The position numbers and the translations under genes are program-made. Below, one piece after another: positions 1 through 9,120 of a DNA stretch of 64,000 nt (within the stretch, counting starts at the first letter, position 1; every line of letters starts with the position of its first letter). The stretch is from Sphingomonas paeninsulae (GTDB lineage Bacteria; Pseudomonadota; Alphaproteobacteria; Sphingomonadales; Sphingomonadaceae). The stretch is taken from contig NZ_CP032829.1 in the NCBI RefSeq assembly GCF_003660165.1, forward strand, positions 2,859,165-2,923,164. The letters run 5' to 3'. A model generated the notes under the pieces. The model saw nothing but the letters and a program-made list of their open reading frames with translations. It ran no database searches and was not told where the DNA came from.

Positions 1-378
1 ATCGCCAATGCCTAACGTCCCGTGCCCCCATGCAATGATCGGCCACCCGCCTGCCGGCGGCTTGCCCTTGGGAATATAGACCGCGCCCGATACGACGATA
101 GGCACCTTTCCGCCAACGCCGTCCGTGGAGCTGTAGAGAATCCGGATATTCTCCCGTGCTGCTAACAGGGACGCGGCGCGGGGCAGTGGTTCACTGCGCA
201 ACAATTGTCCGGGCCTAGCGGGAATATTCCCTTCCCACACATAAAATGGCGAGAGCACTCGATCGCCCTGCGCTTCATCTGAAATCGGAATGCGTGTTTG
301 GGCTTGCCCGTAGCCAGGAAGGAGCAGCACGGTGACAGCCGCCACCATAGTCATTATCATCCGACGCAACCTGTTCAT
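1..378 (-). CDS. Exported alpha/beta-hydrolase, secretory-lipase-like (partial, runs off the window)
   Basis: The frame is open from an ATG at 378 to the window edge (126 codons) and has AGGA a few bases upstream. The first ~26 residues form a signal peptide (basic start, hydrophobic VAAVTVLLLP, then GYGQAQ), so the product is exported. The mature part has the strand VPIVVSGAVYIP followed by WPIIAWGHGTLG; this His-Gly segment matches the oxyanion-hole region of secretory lipases and related large esterases. The catalytic Ser, Asp and His lie outside the window, so substrate and completeness cannot be judged. It diverges from the TonB-dependent receptor at 704. Fold assignment is fairly safe; 'lipase' is family-level inference. 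Confidence 0.7.
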   Translation of the reverse strand, partial: MNRLRRMIMTMVAAVTVLLLPGYGQAQTRIPISDEAQGDRVLSPFYVWEGNIPARPGQLLRSEPLPRAASLLAARENIRILYSSTDGVGGKVPIVVSGAVYIPKGKPPAGGWPIIAWGHGTLGIGD

Positions 379-703
379 TCCTGACTTCCTTTTGCCTGCG
401 CATGGCGCAGCGGCCTTCGCCGCGGCTAATCTATCGGCAAAAATTTCAGCAAGTTTCGGGCCAAAAGCGGACAGGCGACACCCCGATGGCTTCAAGCCCG
501 CGTTCCGCGCCGCGCTGCACAAATCACAACATAACTAGGCTCAATATTCCACATCCGTGCTCTCCGAAAAACCGGCGAGCCTTGGAACAGGAAGGCGAAG
601 CAGATTGGCACATTCCGTGCACCGAGCAAGGGCCTCGGGGGAGTTACCGATCCATTAGTCATCGCCGGCACAGCCCAAGGCCGGCTTTTCCAAAGGGGAA
701 ATT
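379..703. other. Divergent intergenic region, no gene seen
   Basis: About 325 bases between the divergent hydrolase and TonB-receptor genes. It must hold both promoters. Frames here have no start-site signals or recognisable protein. Just before 704 there is a clear ribosome binding site (AAGGGGAAATT before ATG). No convincing operator palindrome was seen. Confidence 0.5.
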
Positions 704-2905
704 ATGTTTAGATACGCGAGTTTACTTCTGCTTCTTGGCAGTGCGGCGTGGCCAACCACCCTTCTCGCGCAGGATCGTAAGGCAACGGCCGCGACGTCCG
801 ACGACACAGCCAACAATGGCGATCAGTCTAGCGGCCAAGATATCATCGTCACGGCCTTTCATCGCGAAACGCGCCTGCAGCAGACACCGGCCGCGATCAC
901 GTCGCTCAGCACGGAAGCACTTAAAAATGCTAATATCGTCAACGCAGACGACCTGCAAAGGCTGGTACCGGGCCTTGTCGTAACCAATGCAGGGGCGGGT
1001 CAGCGCCGCCTGTCACTCCGCGGTGTGCGGAGTGCGGGCGATGCACAGGTGGGTGTCTATTATGACGAGTCCTCCCTTACCGCACCACCCGGAACGACAA
1101 CCGACGCAGGCGGCTCGCAAAGCGATCTCGATTTCTTCGATGTATCGCGTGTGGAAGTACTGCGTGGTCCGCAAGGCACATTGTACGGTGCAGGCGCCAT
1201 GGCGGGTGCCGTCCGCATCATCTTTAACAAGCCGGATCTCAACCATTTCGAGGGACGCGCCGATGTCACAGGCACGACCGAAGCCTATGGGGAGCAGGGC
1301 TATCAGGCAAATGCCGCGATCAACGTTCCCATCGTGGATGACAAGCTCGCAGCCCGCCTGGTTGTCTATCGGCGCTATGACGACGGTTATATCGATAACC
1401 CCCGCCTCAAGTTGCAGAACGTCAACGGGGAAAGCACTTGGGGCGGACGGCTCGTGATCCGCTATCGACCGATCAGCGAGCTGACCATCGACGCCGCCGC
1501 CTATTTCCAGAACAACAATGGCGGTCCGCCAACCTGGTCGCCCTCCGTCGGCAAATACCAGTCTGCGGACCAGGCCTATCTGTGGTTTAAGGACAAGAAC
1601 CGGCTGTACAATCTCACGGCCAATGCGGAACTCGGTTTCGCCACGCTGACGGCGACCACGTCTTATCAAGATCGCGACGTGTTGATGACCCGCGATCCGA
1701 GTTATTTGTTCCAGATTGTAGGCGCTTCCGCCTACGCTCCGGCCATCTATTACCAGCCGCAATCGGTGAAAAGTTGGACCAACGAACTTCGGCTTCAGTC
1801 GGCCGGATCCGGTCCCTTACACTGGACGATCGGCGGCTTTTATGAGGATCGCCGGTCCAAAGTTCTGTCCGAGGCGCATGTTGTAGGATCGGATGGCCGC
1901 GATCTCAATCCGCCCGATGTCATTTTGCAACGTCATGTCGGTGAAAGTCTGAAGCAGAAGGCCGCATTCGGCGAACTATCTTATAGGATGTTTGATCGCT
2001 TAACCCTGACGGGCGGACTGCGCTATTATTCCTATGACAAGCTGGTCAGCGGTGACACGACTATCGGCTTCGCACCGCTGGGGACGTTTGTGCGTCCCTA
2101 TGCCGAATTTCGAAGCAAGAACGATGGCTGGCTATACAAGTTCAACGCGAGCCTGAAGGCCAGCGAGCATCTGTTGCTCTATGCACAAGCAGCCTCGGGA
2201 TATCGTCCGGGCGGCGTCAACCAAGTGCTGGGACTCGCCGAAGCGCTACCCTACCAGCCAGACAGCCTTTGGACATATGAGGCTGGCTTCAAGGCGACCT
2301 ATCTAGATGGCCGGATCCTCCTGAACGTGGCAGCTTTCCGCACCGACTGGAAGGACATGCAGGTCACGCTGAACAGTGGTACTTTTGCCTATCTCGGCAA
2401 TGCCGGTGCGGCGCGTATCCAGGGCGTCGAGGCCGAACTCGGTTTCGAACCGGTCAATGGCTGGACCGTCAGTGCGTCGCTCACTGCGCTGACCGCGAAG
2501 TTGACGGAGGACCAGCTTGCCACGGGTGCCGTCGCCAGTACGGCGACGGGTAGGGCCGGCGACCGAATTCCCAATATTCCACAGGGTACGGTTACGGTGG
2601 CAAGTCAGTATGAATTTCCGCTCATCGACGGGCTAACCGCGATCATTCATGGCGACGTCAACTATGTGGGTGATTCCTATAGCGATTTTCATCGGAGTAC
2701 GTCCTATTTCCGGCTCGGGGATTATTTCGTTTCGAATGCAAGGATCGGTGTGAAAACCCGTTCATGGGGAGCGTATCTATTCGCTAGAAATCTCTTTAAC
2801 GCTGTCGGTACAACCTATTCGGGCACTGTTCTTGGCGGTCGAACGCAGGTCGTCACCACTGTTCCACCACGGACGATTGGCATTAATCTGACCTCTAGCT
2901 TTTGA
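704..2905 (+). CDS. TonB-dependent outer-membrane receptor
   Basis: 733 residues, within the usual range. Residues 1-22 are a signal peptide ending near LLAQ. A TonB box-like DIIVTA is at 46-51, followed by the plug (RLVPGLVV, LSLRGVRSAG, VEVLRGPQGTLYG, ending around AGAVRIIFNKP) and a long beta-barrel that closes with the terminal Phe typical of outer-membrane proteins (NLTSSF). It uses TonB-ExbBD energy to import a scarce or bulky substrate across the outer membrane; the substrate cannot be read from sequence. A strong hairpin terminator follows at 2930. It seems to be a single-gene unit divergent from the lipase-like gene. The plug sequence is of the sphingomonad FecA/CirA-like expanded family. 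Confidence 0.93.
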   Translation: MFRYASLLLLLGSAAWPTTLLAQDRKATAATSDDTANNGDQSSGQDIIVTAFHRETRLQQTPAAITSLSTEALKNANIVNADDLQRLVPGLVVTNAGAGQRRLSLRGVRSAGDAQVGVYYDESSLTAPPGTTTDAGGSQSDLDFFDVSRVEVLRGPQGTLYGAGAMAGAVRIIFNKPDLNHFEGRADVTGTTEAYGEQGYQANAAINVPIVDDKLAARLVVYRRYDDGYIDNPRLKLQNVNGESTWGGRLVIRYRPISELTIDAAAYFQNNNGGPPTWSPSVGKYQSADQAYLWFKDKNRLYNLTANAELGFATLTATTSYQDRDVLMTRDPSYLFQIVGASAYAPAIYYQPQSVKSWTNELRLQSAGSGPLHWTIGGFYEDRRSKVLSEAHVVGSDGRDLNPPDVILQRHVGESLKQKAAFGELSYRMFDRLTLTGGLRYYSYDKLVSGDTTIGFAPLGTFVRPYAEFRSKNDGWLYKFNASLKASEHLLLYAQAASGYRPGGVNQVLGLAEALPYQPDSLWTYEAGFKATYLDGRILLNVAAFRTDWKDMQVTLNSGTFAYLGNAGAARIQGVEAELGFEPVNGWTVSASLTALTAKLTEDQLATGAVASTATGRAGDRIPNIPQGTVTVASQYEFPLIDGLTAIIHGDVNYVGDSYSDFHRSTSYFRLGDYFVSNARIGVKTRSWGAYLFARNLFNAVGTTYSGTVLGGRTQVVTTVPPRTIGINLTSSF

Positions 2906-2929
2906 ACTAAAGAAGTAGTTTGCGCGCAT

Positions 2930-2954
2930 GGGGGCGGGATTTCCGCCCCCTTTT
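2930..2954 (+). terminator. Rho-independent terminator of the TonB receptor gene
   Basis: GGGGGCGG (2930-2937), loop GATTT, CCGCCCCC (2943-2950), then TTTT. Eight perfect base pairs directly followed by a T run, 25 bases after the receptor stop codon. Confidence 0.9.
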
Positions 2955-3062
2955 ATCATGTTCGAGCTGACACTCTTGCTGTCTTATACCGGAGCGTGCC
3001 ATAGGCGCGACCCCGCTGGCCCTAACGAGCTGCGGTTCCAATCATCAGGGCAGGGGTATGTC

Positions 3063-4364
3063 GTGGACGGCGAAGCGACGACGAACGCACTTGGACTCGA
3101 CTTTGGCACGACGAACACAGTCGTCGCGATTGCGGATGGCAGCGGCAATTCACGGCTGACTGAGTTCGCAGGTGCGGATGCGAGCGGTGCCGTGTTCCGC
3201 ACCGCATTGTGTTTCTGGGAAGAGGAAAAGGCCTGGCAGGGCATAGCTTACGAAGCTGGTCCCTGGGCTATCGCGGAATTTCTACAATCGCCGCTCGACA
3301 GCCGTTTCGTTCAATCCTTCAAGAGCGTCGCCGCAAGCCCGTTGTTTGAACGCGCCCAGATCTTCGGTAAAAATTTCCGCTTTGAGGAACTGGGGCAGCG
3401 TTTCATGCAACGACTGGTCGCGCATGCGGATGGACAACTTGACACGCTTCCGCGCCGCGTGGTCGTCGGTCGTCCAGTGGAATACGCCGGATCACGCCCC
3501 GATCCGGCGTTGGCGCGCCGACGCTACGACCTCATGTTCGAAAACTTCGGCGTCGAACTCCATTATGTCTATGAGCCGCTGGGTGCGGCCTATAGCTATG
3601 CCTCGCGCCTTACCGAGCCAGCCACGATCCTGGTGGCGGACTTCGGCGGCGGTACAACGGATTTCTCCATCGTCCGGGTAGCAGAGCCGGGCTCTGGGCG
3701 CCGCTGCCTCCCTCTTGCGTTCTCGGGCATCGGCATTGCCGGCGATCGGTTCGATCAGCGCATTGTCGACCGGCTGGTACTGCCACTTCTGGGTAAGGGC
3801 AGTAACTACCGCTCGTTCGGCAAGCTGCTCCAGATCCCGGGTGCTTATTTCGTCGATTTCGCCGATTGGTCGCGCCTTGCCCTGATGCGCAATCGCCGCA
3901 CGCTGAATGAGCTAAACAAACTCCAGAGGGACTCAACAGACCCGGAGGCTATTGGTCGCATGATCGCGCTGATCGAGCACGAGCAAGGCTTTCCACTCTA
4001 CAATGCTGTAGGCCAACTTAAACGAGCCTTGTCGAGCGAGGAGCAGGCTGAGTTCCGCTTCACCGGCGGCGGTGTAGAGATTGTAGCCAAGGTGCATCGC
4101 GCTGAGTTTGAAAACTGGATTTCCGACGATCTACGCCGCATCGAAGGTACAATGGACGCAGTCTTGGATCGAGCGGGCACCCTGGCTGATCGGATCGATC
4201 GAGTGTTCCTGACCGGTGGTTCGTCGTTGATCCCTTCAATCCGTGCGATCTTCGAGCGCCGGTTTGGCGCGGAGCGCATTGCAACCGGCGGCGAGCTGAC
4301 GTCGATTGCACATGGCCTCGCGCTCATTGGGGAACAACCTGACCTCGCAGAATGGTCTGCCTAG
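3063..4364 (+). CDS. Hsp70-family ATPase, YegD-like putative chaperone
   Basis: 433 residues from a GTG at 3063, with an AGGGG ribosome site about 10 bases upstream. An in-frame ATG at 2928 is rejected because it lies inside the terminator stem of the previous gene. The protein has the actin/Hsp70 ATPase signatures in order: phosphate-1 loop LGLDFGTTNT near residue 10, phosphate-2 ADFGGGTTDFS near 190, and adenosine motif LTGGSSLIPSI near the C-terminus. It stops after the nucleotide-binding domain, with no DnaK-type peptide-binding domain or lid, like E. coli YegD (about 450 residues). Cytosolic. Its client and role are not known, and the neighbours give no clue. Confidence 0.85.
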   Translation: MDGEATTNALGLDFGTTNTVVAIADGSGNSRLTEFAGADASGAVFRTALCFWEEEKAWQGIAYEAGPWAIAEFLQSPLDSRFVQSFKSVAASPLFERAQIFGKNFRFEELGQRFMQRLVAHADGQLDTLPRRVVVGRPVEYAGSRPDPALARRRYDLMFENFGVELHYVYEPLGAAYSYASRLTEPATILVADFGGGTTDFSIVRVAEPGSGRRCLPLAFSGIGIAGDRFDQRIVDRLVLPLLGKGSNYRSFGKLLQIPGAYFVDFADWSRLALMRNRRTLNELNKLQRDSTDPEAIGRMIALIEHEQGFPLYNAVGQLKRALSSEEQAEFRFTGGGVEIVAKVHRAEFENWISDDLRRIEGTMDAVLDRAGTLADRIDRVFLTGGSSLIPSIRAIFERRFGAERIATGGELTSIAHGLALIGEQPDLAEWSA

Positions 4365-4404
4365 TTCCGCTTTGGAGTCATGTCCCGAGCGCGAAGCCGT
4401 CTTT

Positions 4405-4770
4405 TTAGTAATTCGGGCGGTTCATCTTCATAGCTGGACGCGGGCGACGTAACATGTTGTTCAGCGTCGCGATTTGATCGTCATAGGCGGCAATCATGCA
4501 ACGCCGATTCGCATTGCAAGCGCCGCGCTGGCGCTGAAACCCCAATCGCTGCGCGCGGAGAGCGGACTGGCCGGTAGTGTCGGTGTTCTGCATCGCCCGG
4601 TTGAACAAGGCCGCGGCCTGATCGTCGCGACGGCTGATCTGCGGATCGTTGCAGATCATGCGGAAATCGGGAGCAGTCTGCCCGTTGCAATTGATGCTGG
4701 CGGCACTGGCGCTCCCTGCGAAAAAAGCCATTGCGAGCGGAATAGCGAATTTAACGACCGCCATCTTCAT
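4405..4770 (-). CDS. Small secreted LprI/DUF1311-like protein
   Basis: 121 residues. Signal peptide of ~23 residues (MKMAVVKFAIPLAMAFFAGSASA, cut before ASINC). The mature protein has four cysteines (C27, C39, then GACNANRRC) and the pattern DQAAALFNRAM ... AQRLGFQRQRGACN ... CMIAAYDDQIATL, which resembles the lysozyme-inhibitor LprI-like (DUF1311) domain. Periplasmic or secreted. It is followed on the same strand region by another exported protein gene whose start is at 5641/5653, so the two may form a unit (31 bases between). Function is inferred at family level only. Confidence 0.7.
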   Translation of the reverse strand: MKMAVVKFAIPLAMAFFAGSASAASINCNGQTAPDFRMICNDPQISRRDDQAAALFNRAMQNTDTTGQSALRAQRLGFQRQRGACNANRRCMIAAYDDQIATLNNMLRRPRPAMKMNRPNY

Positions 4771-4801
4771 GGTTGTTCCCCTTAATGCATTACTGAAATT
4801 C

Positions 4802-5653
4802 TTATTTGCAGCTTTGCGTAAAAGTCGTTCCTGGCTCTGCGCTGCCCTTTAGCGAAATCGTATAGACATCCTGAGCACCGATATTGATCTGCAACTCAGT
4901 CGCCGTCGCTGACCCAGCAGTCAGAAAATCGCCCACAGCAATGTCGAGTACCGGAACGACCGCCCCCTGATTATCGTCCATTACACCGCGTGCGACATAA
5001 AGGCCGGATTTTCCACCCGCCGTCACGCCGACGACTTCGGCATCGTTCACCTTAAATCCCGGTCTGGTTTTCGTTAGATAAACTTTGATTGCTCCCGATT
5101 TAGGAACGCATCGCGCCAGAAAGTCTCGGTCATCGGTCTGCGGGGTCCCATGAACTAGCGAGACTGGATTTGTGCCCTCGATATACCAACTTTTCTGATC
5201 GTTCAGAACTTCGGTCGCCAGTGAAGCCGGGATCGCGTCGCTAAACTTCACGGGAGACAGCACTTTATAGGTGAATGTTTTTGCCTCATCGAGCGTCGGT
5301 GACAGGGTGCACACGAAGCGGATGTTGGACCATCCTTTTTTCCCCGACATCTGACCCAACCCTTCAAGCCGTCCCGCCGTCAAGGTCAGTGGTGCGGTTG
5401 CACTCGACGGCGTTGTCGCATCGAGCAAACCGGGGAAAAACCGTGCGCCCTTCACTGGCGAAAGCGCCTGAGTGCCCGCCTCGCAGGCCCAGACCGCGCG
5501 TTGAAGATCATTGCTGTTGGCAACGACAGTTTTCGACAATATCGGCGCAGGCACGGCGCTCGCGGTGTAAGGTGTCGCCATAATGGTTAAACACAGTGCA
5601 ACTGAACTGGTCCGGCTGATCTTCGTTTGTAAAATCATCATTGAGTGCCCCAT
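4802..5653 (-). CDS. Exported protein of unknown function
   Basis: 283 residues from the first ATG, or 279/278 if one of the paired ATGs at 5641/5638 is used (MMILQTKISRTSSVALCL). A signal peptide ends near TASAVPAP. The rest is a Ser/Thr-rich beta-type protein with four cysteines (WACEAG, FVCTL, ARCVPK, QSCK) that could form two disulfides. No recognised domain. It lies upstream of the LprI-like gene in the same direction, 31 bases apart, so co-expression is likely. I do not assign a function. Confidence 0.6.
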   Translation of the reverse strand: MGHSMMILQTKISRTSSVALCLTIMATPYTASAVPAPILSKTVVANSNDLQRAVWACEAGTQALSPVKGARFFPGLLDATTPSSATAPLTLTAGRLEGLGQMSGKKGWSNIRFVCTLSPTLDEAKTFTYKVLSPVKFSDAIPASLATEVLNDQKSWYIEGTNPVSLVHGTPQTDDRDFLARCVPKSGAIKVYLTKTRPGFKVNDAEVVGVTAGGKSGLYVARGVMDDNQGAVVPVLDIAVGDFLTAGSATATELQINIGAQDVYTISLKGSAEPGTTFTQSCK

Positions 5654-5944
5654 ATCAATCTCAATGGTAGGCGTGAGTTATGACAAAAACAAATTCGTCC
5701 AACGCCTCTAACCAAGATCGCTATCACACAAATAGTTAATCTTATTATTACTATGTTGTTGATGCCTATTGGATCGTTGTTCATGATTATTGTAGATGGG
5801 TGCTGAGGCGAGACACCAACCAATACCCAGCCTTCCATTATCCATCCATAAATGGGATCGCCCAATGTGGTCTGACTGACACCGGTGGTTGCCCAGAACT
5901 GGCGCGCCTTGAACTGTCCTCGAGCCAAACACTGTTTTCGTTCG
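5654..5944. other. Intergenic, no supported gene
   Basis: About 290 relatively AT-rich bases between two leftward genes. Two short overlapping leftward frames are present but neither has a ribosome site or a protein-like composition. Probably promoter region of the gene ending at 4802. Confidence 0.4.
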
Positions 5945-6262
5945 CTATCTCATGACACCCGAGTCCATGCCAACATATGAGCCCTTGTGGTGCCCCCTGT
6001 GCTTCTTGGTTGCCGACGCGCTGTCGTCCGCTCCCGTTGGTTTGGAACTGGCCCCTGAAGCGACAGTGCTCGAACCATTCTCAACCAAAGGTGGCGCGGG
6101 CGGGCCATAAACGCCGCCACTGCTGGGTCGGGTCGGTGGATTGGTTGCAGTGCTCGAGCCTCCGGTACCAGAGGTGGCTCCTGCGGTCGTTTGGGTTGCT
6201 GATTGGGCGGAGGACACCGCCGGCGTTAGGATAAATGCTGCCGCAATTACGAAGTTACGCAT
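5945..6262 (-). CDS. Small exported low-complexity protein
   Basis: 105 residues from ATG at 6262 (MRNFVIAAAFILTPAVSSAQS), chosen because it begins a standard signal peptide; an upstream in-frame start at 6298 would bury it. The mature chain is rich in Thr, Ser, Gly and Pro (TTAGATSGTGGSSTATNPP) and ends in a His/Lys patch KKHRGHHKGS before YVGMDSGVMR. Sphingomonads carry many such short exported proteins of unknown role. Disordered by composition. No function assigned. Confidence 0.55.
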   Translation of the reverse strand: MRNFVIAAAFILTPAVSSAQSATQTTAGATSGTGGSSTATNPPTRPSSGGVYGPPAPPLVENGSSTVASGASSKPTGADDSASATKKHRGHHKGSYVGMDSGVMR

Positions 6263-6491
6263 AACAGTCTCCGAGTAACTAGCAGGGGGATGTTCCACAA
6301 ATTAGTCCGGCACTACTGCGTCCAAAAGCGCTAACTTCACTCCTCGCACAGTCTCACCGCCGGTCGCTCACTGGCGACCTACGCCGTACTGAGCCTATTG
6401 GGATGAACGGCGGCTTACAGACGCGACCTTTATGGAGTTAAACGTCGCGAAACGGACGCCCGCCGGTTATCTGTCTTCGCCAAACCCGCCG

Positions 6492-7412
6492 TCATGGATG
6501 CGCCAAAGCGTAATTCAGCGCTGCGCACACCGCCGTCACCTGTGCGCGGGTGCATTCGTCTGGGGTCGTGCGCGGGCTATCTGGATAAACTTCGGTGGTC
6601 GTCGTGTAGCGTGCGCCCGTGATCGATGTGGAAAGCGCAAGCTCTGCTAGCCGATATTCGATCACGCCATGCGCGACGACAGGTGAACCGATGATCTCCC
6701 CATGCGGGTCCGGCGCGGCGATGTGGGTTACTCGTTCGACTGCGGAGATAATCGCTTGCTGAAATGCAGGCTGCGGGTTTTCGCTATCATCGACCAGATA
6801 GAAGCCATCGGGAATCTCACACGATTCGTAGGCCTTGCCGTCTCGTGCGGCGAGCGCCGGGCCGAACTCCGTCTCGTCGCTATCGGTCGTTTCGTGCAAA
6901 TCGATGTGCAGCAGGAACTCCTTCTGGGCGGATCTGACGAACTCGATCAGGGCGACAGCTTCCTGCGCCGGACCGTTGATGCGAAAATTACGGTTGGGGT
7001 CGATGGCGTTGTAGTTCCAGCGATTGATCCGCTCGTAACCCCACGGACTCACGCACGGTACCGCCAGCAGATTAACCTTGCCGGAATAGGCCGTGGCGTG
7101 CCTCTCGAGGAATTCGAGTACGCCCATCACGCCGCTCGTCTCGTAACCATGCACGCCGCCGGTCACTAAGGCGGTCGGCAGCGCGGGATTGATTATGCGG
7201 TCGCGCAAACCAAACAACGTGTAAGTCTCACCGGCATAATCAAGCTGCCCGTAGGCGACTTTTTCATACCGATCGGCCAGCATATCGATGCGCGGCACGA
7301 CATCCTTGTCGTAGCGGCGCTGGCGTGACTGACGCGCGCGCCATTGGCTCAGTTCGTGTGCACTCCATGGCTGTCCGGGGATGCCTACGGGAAAAATGCT
7401 GGTCTCTGTCAT
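6492..7412 (-). CDS. M14-family zinc metallopeptidase / succinylglutamate-desuccinylase-like
   Basis: 306 residues from ATG at 7412 (MTETSIFPVGIPGQPW). An upstream in-frame start at 7562 adds a Cys/Trp-rich stretch unlike the family and is rejected. The zinc ligands are readable: HxxE in GGVHGYETSG and the third ligand in FLLHIDLHETTD; the catalytic Glu is in TTTTEVYPDSP. INRWNYNAIDPNRNF carries the Arg/Asn pair that binds the substrate carboxylate. There is no signal peptide, so it is probably cytosolic. The family removes C-terminal residues or acyl groups from amino-acid derivatives; the exact substrate is not clear. It stands alone between unrelated genes. Confidence 0.85.
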   Translation of the reverse strand: MTETSIFPVGIPGQPWSAHELSQWRARQSRQRRYDKDVVPRIDMLADRYEKVAYGQLDYAGETYTLFGLRDRIINPALPTALVTGGVHGYETSGVMGVLEFLERHATAYSGKVNLLAVPCVSPWGYERINRWNYNAIDPNRNFRINGPAQEAVALIEFVRSAQKEFLLHIDLHETTDSDETEFGPALAARDGKAYESCEIPDGFYLVDDSENPQPAFQQAIISAVERVTHIAAPDPHGEIIGSPVVAHGVIEYRLAELALSTSITGARYTTTTEVYPDSPRTTPDECTRAQVTAVCAALNYALAHP

Positions 7413-7588
7413 CTCAGTCTCATTGTACAAACGATGGAATTCGCGACGTCGCAGATTCAAGGAGCTTTCGCATTGGCTTGCAACGCCAAGCAATAGCCAA
7501 GCGTCACAGCCGCCTCCTGACAAGTCTCTACAACGCGCCCACAGCCAGGCACAGTCCAGCATCCGTCCTTGTGACCTCTCCCCGAAAA

Positions 7589-8002
7589 TCAGTTGCCACT
7601 ACCGCGCGCCGGGCGAGAGTAGGGGATGAACTGGCCGAGACCGATCGTACCGCTCTGCATGCGGATTCCACTGTCATATAGCCGCACGATATCGACGCTG
7701 CAGAGCTGAGGCGAATGCGTATCGGTTACAAGCACGAGGTCGCTGCGCAGAGACGATGCGCCTGAGGTGGGCTTGTTCACATAGACCGTGCCGCCGTTCG
7801 TCTCATAGATGATTGCGGTATTGTCGATAATTCGCGACGAGCGGATATCTTGCAGATTGAGGCAGTCGACCGGCTTTCCGGCGACACGGCCGACAGTGAC
7901 GCGGTCCAATTGTGCTGCCGGGCTGCGGTCGGTCGCGGCCTGCGCCATGCCCGCCGCGGCCAGCATCACGCTTGCCATGAAAAGTGGAATGAGCCGTGGC
8001 AT
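7589..8002 (-). CDS. Small periplasmic protein (DUF6491-like)
   Basis: 137 residues with a signal peptide (LIPLFMASVMLAAAGMAQA). The pattern GKPVDCLNLQDIRSSRIIDNTAIIYETNGGTVYVN, then PQLCSVDIVRL and GLGQFIPYSRP, recalls a group of sphingomonad exported proteins (DUF6491-type) with two cysteines positioned for a disulfide. Function unknown. A ribosome site (AAGGAC) lies just upstream of the ATG. I am fairly sure it is a real gene and less sure of the family name. Confidence 0.65.
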   Translation of the reverse strand: MPRLIPLFMASVMLAAAGMAQAATDRSPAAQLDRVTVGRVAGKPVDCLNLQDIRSSRIIDNTAIIYETNGGTVYVNKPTSGASSLRSDLVLVTDTHSPQLCSVDIVRLYDSGIRMQSGTIGLGQFIPYSRPARGSGN

Positions 8003-8105
8003 GCCAATGTCCTTTCTAAATAAGACACTGCGCTATTAGCACGGGGATCCTTAGGGGGCGGTGACTGGGCCGTTAATCATCGTTCATCTGTCGAGCTGGC
8101 TGTGG

Positions 8106-9071
8106 TCAGTCAGTTAATCGGCTGAATTTCGTCAACAGGCAACCAAAATTGGGAACCTTCTGATCCAGTCGGGCGATCTGCGCGACAGCGTCATCAGGCG
8201 TCCCAACCACGATCTCATTCGCTTCTATGAGGTTTTCGAGCGTTTTGTGAGCGGGAGACTCTTTTAACTGCTCAGATTGGTTGGCGATGTACTTGAGATA
8301 GCGACCGTAACCCTTGCGAACTTGGTCCATCGCCTTGTCGCGCGTGTCTGCAATATGGATATCGGTCGCACAGCGAATGCGCGACGCCGACATTGTTCTT
8401 CCGTTCTTGGCAGCCTCGTCACAGGCGATTTTCCAGTTGTTCGACAACGCGTCGAACCCGCCCATCATCGTGGACGCAAGACACAGCATCCCCGCTTGGT
8501 ATTTTGCTGCTAATGCGCCGCCGTTCGGTGAAAACGTGCTTGCGACGCAAATTTCCATCTGATCGTTATACGGGAGGACCTGACAATGAGCGTCGCGCAA
8601 ATCATACCAGCTCGATTTTTCGGTGACCCACTCACCGTGCAAAAGGCGGGTGATCACGCTCAGTCCCTGGTCGAGCTTGTCGCGTGAATCACGCGCGTTC
8701 AGGCCAAGCATATGGGCATCGCTGACGAGCAGTCCTGGGCCTGCGCCAAAAATCACACGACCGAATGACAGCTGATCGATATGGGCGATGCGGTTCGCCG
8801 TCATGAGGGGATTGTGATAGGGCAGCGATACTACTCCTGTCCCCAATTTGATGCGCTTGGTGCGCTGCGCCGCGGCGGCTATCATCAGCTCGGGCGAGGG
8901 GCTGTTTTCGAAACCGCCGGTGTGATGCTCACCATACCAGAACTCCGCCAATCCCAATTCGTCGGCAAACTTCGCAAGTTCCAGGTCACGCTCGAATGCC
9001 AGCGTCGAGCTTTCGTCGAGGGGGTGGAAGGGGGCGACGAAAACACCGGCGCGAAGCTTTTGTGTACGCAT
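8106..9071 (-). CDS. LLM-class flavin-dependent monooxygenase (luciferase / LimB-like)
   Basis: 321 residues, ATG at 9071 preceded by AAGAGAGA. Bacterial-luciferase fold markers: LAEFWYGEHHTGGFENSPSPELMIAAAAQRT, IKLGTGVVSLPYHNPL, GRVIFGAGPG, CVASTFSPNGGALAAKYQAG. The EHH motif and the TGVV strand fit the reduced-FMN binding site. Members such as limonene monooxygenase or alkanal monooxygenase insert one O2 atom using FMNH2 supplied by a separate reductase. At 321 residues it is shorter than LimB-like enzymes (about 380), and the last 10 residues do not match the usual C-terminus. It lies 49 bases downstream of the TonB-receptor gene on the same strand, probably co-transcribed, so uptake and attack on the same compound is likely. 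Confidence 0.88.
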   Translation of the reverse strand: MRTQKLRAGVFVAPFHPLDESSTLAFERDLELAKFADELGLAEFWYGEHHTGGFENSPSPELMIAAAAQRTKRIKLGTGVVSLPYHNPLMTANRIAHIDQLSFGRVIFGAGPGLLVSDAHMLGLNARDSRDKLDQGLSVITRLLHGEWVTEKSSWYDLRDAHCQVLPYNDQMEICVASTFSPNGGALAAKYQAGMLCLASTMMGGFDALSNNWKIACDEAAKNGRTMSASRIRCATDIHIADTRDKAMDQVRKGYGRYLKYIANQSEQLKESPAHKTLENLIEANEIVVGTPDDAVAQIARLDQKVPNFGCLLTKFSRLTD

Positions 9072-9120
9072 TCAATCTCTCTTTACTTGCCAGTGAACAT
9101 CCACCCGAACCGCCGAAGGA

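Noticed and set aside
1013..1762. 249-codon leftward frame inside the first TonB receptor gene
   Set aside because: Antisense of the plug and barrel coding region; composition is a reflection of the sense codons.
2928..3062. Longer N-terminus for the Hsp70-like protein starting at ATG 2928
   Set aside because: That ATG lies in the terminator hairpin of the previous gene and the added residues are not protein-like; GTG 3063 has a ribosome site and begins just before the ATPase motif.
5638..5932. Two overlapping leftward frames of 74 and 96 codons
   Set aside because: No ribosome site, no signal peptide or domain; they overlap each other and the next start.
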